Shown here: positions 32,254-33,786 of the stretch, piece by piece
Layout of the letters: every line of letters starts with the position of its first letter
Numbering within the stretch: the stretch's first letter is position 1
NCBI GenBank assembly: GCA_012511175.1
Contig: JAAZGO010000006.1
Location: forward strand, 1 to 33,786
Origin: Fastidiosipila sp.
GTDB lineage: Bacteria > Bacillota > Clostridia > Saccharofermentanales > DTU023
Direction of reading: 5' to 3'
Length of the DNA stretch: 33,786 nucleotides
Made by a program: the position numbers and the translations under genes
Notes under the pieces: model-generated
What the model was told of the DNA's origin: nothing
Seen by the model: only the letters and a program-made list of their open reading frames with translations
The model's database searches: none

Positions 32254-33474
32254 TCAGGGTGCTGCTGCCGGATGAGATATCCAGGTAGTTGTAGCAGATA
32301 TCAAAGTATCCCCAGGACTTTTCCGTGATACTGGGAGGCAGGCTGCATAGCCGGTTGAATTCCGCGTAAAAGCGGGTCGATGCTTGGCTTTAAAGAGGGC
32401 CTCAGACAATGAAGTCAGCTGATTGTACGAGACATCCAGTTCGATCAGCCCGCTGGTTCCGATGACCCCATCCAAGCCTTGCGGAAGGCTGGTCAGCCTG
32501 TTGTAAGATACATCCAATTCCTTCAGATTGGAGGAAGCAAAAAGTGAAAGAGGCAACGAGGTCAGATTGTTCCCCCGAACATGCAATTGCTCCAGCTTGC
32601 TCTTGCCGATGGAGTCGGGCAGGCCTGTAAGTTCATTTCCAAATGCATCTAACTTGATCAGATTCCCCATTTTGTCCGGCAGGCGCTTGACTTTGTTTCC
32701 ATCAATATGGAGGCCCTCCAGCTTGGGGTAAACCCCCAGGTCGGCCGGCAGTTCGGAGATCTGATTGTCAGCGACATCGATACACTCCAAGGTCTTGTGA
32801 CCCTTAAGGAACGGGAAACTGGTGAGCTGATTATTAGACAGGCCCAGGTAACCCAGCTTGGGCAGGTCCAGGTCGGCAGGAAAACTGCTGATCCCGCATC
32901 CTCTAAGATAGAGCCGCTCAAGATTTTTGCAGCCATCCAGCCCTTGCAGCGTATTGCCGATGGGATTTTCGGATAGAATGAGTTCTCGAAGGTTGGGGAG
33001 TTTTGAGACAATCGGAGGAACCTGGGTCAGTTGACATTGTTGCAAGTCGAGATCTTCCAGTTTCTTCATGGACTGTATGTCAGGCAGATGGTTGACGGGA
33101 TTACCCGACGCGTCAAGCCTGGTCACATTGACGCAGTGCTGGATCCCTTCCAGGTCCTTGATATTTCTTCTGTCGACACCCAGCCTGCCGGTCAGCCCCC
33201 AAAGGTCGTTATCGGTCAGCTTGTAGCCGGGAGACTTCCCGCAGGCTTCAAGCAGGGCCTTCTCCAGGCTGGGGTCAGGGATGTCAACCTCTTGGGGAAG
33301 GAATGCTGAAGGAATAATCAACGGTACAGAGGGAAGGGAGAACGAATGGATTTCCCGAGCCCTGCCATTGGCTAAAAGCGACAGGCCGATGCTTATGAAG
33401 ACGGCAGCCAGTATCATGCCCGGCATGACTTGACGGTTCTTTTTGTTCCTGGAATGCTTGGTTTTCATGGTCAC
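32254..33474 (-). CDS. Leucine-rich repeat protein, N-terminal fragment
   Basis: A 406-codon frame with a membrane/signal segment at about 16-36 (MPGMILAAVFISIGLSLLAN) after a basic start. A DPSLEKALLEACG cap follows, and then about ten LRRs of 21-23 residues with a LxxLxLxxNxL or LxCIDVADNQIxxLP pattern (about 105-365). Exported LRR proteins of this kind bind proteins or glycans. The last about 45 codons (from KHRPAFTR) are out of frame relative to the real gene. The GTG start at 33474 has AAGGG upstream; ATG at 33468 is an alternative. Confidence 0.8.
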   Translation of the reverse strand: MTMKTKHSRNKKNRQVMPGMILAAVFISIGLSLLANGRAREIHSFSLPSVPLIIPSAFLPQEVDIPDPSLEKALLEACGKSPGYKLTDNDLWGLTGRLGVDRRNIKDLEGIQHCVNVTRLDASGNPVNHLPDIQSMKKLEDLDLQQCQLTQVPPIVSKLPNLRELILSENPIGNTLQGLDGCKNLERLYLRGCGISSFPADLDLPKLGYLGLSNNQLTSFPFLKGHKTLECIDVADNQISELPADLGVYPKLEGLHIDGNKVKRLPDKMGNLIKLDAFGNELTGLPDSIGKSKLEQLHVRGNNLTSLPLSLFASSNLKELDVSYNRLTSLPQGLDGVIGTSGLIELDVSYNQLTSLSEALFKAKHRPAFTRNSTGYAACLPVSRKSPGDTLISATTTWISHPAAAP

Positions 33475-33786
33475 TTCATCCCTTCTTTGGAGATGCGGAA
33501 TGCTTGCCCTGGTCAGGCAGGCGGCGAATCTTCATGGGTATCTCTGAAAGGGAGGCCGCATAATGCGGCAGGTACAGGTTCCCGGCAAGCGGGCCGGGTC
33601 CGGCGGAAAACCTGGATCGGATTCCAATCAAGGCTTCAGTATCTGCTTGCTGCCTGATCAGGCAAAAGCAAAGGCCGCTGTCCCAAGTATTTTAATTATA
33701 GCAGACACTTCTTGACGTCATCTTGCCCATGTCCGACTCAGACAGCAGAGGATGCTCCGTCTAACAGGCAAAAGACCTTATATCGC
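33475..33786 (-). promoter_or_regulatory. Leader and promoter region of the LRR gene
   Basis: On the minus strand TGC-TATAAT (33703-33695) is an extended -10 box that would start a leader of about 210 bases. The leader holds a perfect 14-bp palindrome, TGCCTGATCAGGCA (33651-33664). A near copy, TGCCCTGGTCAGGCA, lies at about 33504-33518. A GCCGCAT-A-ATGCGGC hairpin is at 33555-33569. None matches a riboswitch that I know. No gene is seen from 33475 to the window end. Confidence 0.4.

Larger units (their letters stand above)
29052..33474 (-). pseudogene. LRR-Fn3-TM surface protein gene, split by IS21 and one frameshift
   Basis: Three pieces on the minus strand form one former gene. The N-terminal piece (33474-32254) has a signal anchor and leucine-rich repeats. 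The middle piece (to 31839) has an Fn3 domain and a Thr-rich linker. The last (29326-29052) has more linker, a TM helix and a basic tail. Removing the IS21 element and one copy of GTTTGAC joins STDRQT to TGQSEEPEPE in frame exactly. One base missing from the A4 run at 32368-32371 would explain the shift between LRR and Fn3; adding it gives KHRPAFYAEFNRLCSLPPSI and then YNYLDISSG. The restored protein would have about 630 residues. The frameshift could be a sequencing or assembly error, but the insertion is clear. Confidence 0.85.

Overview
The window looks like a chromosomal segment of a Gram-positive, probably clostridial (Bacillota) anaerobe of roughly balanced G+C. The grounds are strong AGGAGG-type ribosome binding sites, InlB-type (Listeria-Bacteroides) repeat surface proteins, small zinc-ribbon membrane proteins, lipoproteins with clear lipoboxes, and a rubredoxin/glutamate-synthase-like flavoprotein. 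Genus cannot be named from the sequence. No tRNA, rRNA or CRISPR array was seen.

Layout. (1) 1-3.75 kb is a defence-type region: the tail of an unidentified gene, a GIY-YIG/DUF4357 protein (+), and a convergent GmrSD-like DUF262-DUF1524-DUF4268 protein (-). (2) 3.75-7.1 kb has a possible IS3-family end and a 1007-aa InlB-repeat surface protein with a non-canonical APATG sorting-like tail. (3) 7.4-15.8 kb is mostly single genes: a zinc-ribbon membrane protein, an SLC13/RCK_C transporter, a lipoprotein, a TauE/SafE permease, an APH-like kinase, a PfkB relic, a SAM methyltransferase, and a double-rubredoxin/FMN glutamate-synthase-like protein ending at a hairpin. (4) 15.8-16.9 kb is a decayed InlB-repeat surface gene broken by at least four frame changes. 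(5) 17.1-26.8 kb is the most interesting unit: a long leader followed by seven co-directional genes. They encode a BMP-type nucleoside lipoprotein, a double-NBD ABC ATPase, two permeases, an MtaD-like amidohydrolase (deaminase), a homologue of methenyltetrahydromethanopterin cyclohydrolase (Mch), and an ADP-ribosylglycohydrolase-fold protein with C-terminal beta modules. (6) 26.8-27.7 kb holds relics, including a decayed IS110-family transposase. (7) 27.8-33.8 kb has a zinc-ribbon membrane protein and an LRR-Fn3-TM surface protein gene. That gene is split by an intact IS21-family element with a 7-bp target duplication (GTTTGAC) and also carries one frameshift.

How the genes fit together. The 17.5-26.8 kb operon reads as import of a nucleoside-like compound followed by three hydrolytic steps: glycosidic cleavage, deamination, and opening of an imidazoline/imidazolium-type ring. 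An archaeal C1-pterin enzyme family member in a nucleoside-salvage operon, with the catalytic Arg/Glu pair apparently kept, is the best candidate here for an undescribed pathway. Elsewhere, surface-protein genes and mobile elements are turning over: one intact InlB protein, one pseudogene, one receptor-like gene cut by IS21, and IS110 and possibly IS3 relics.
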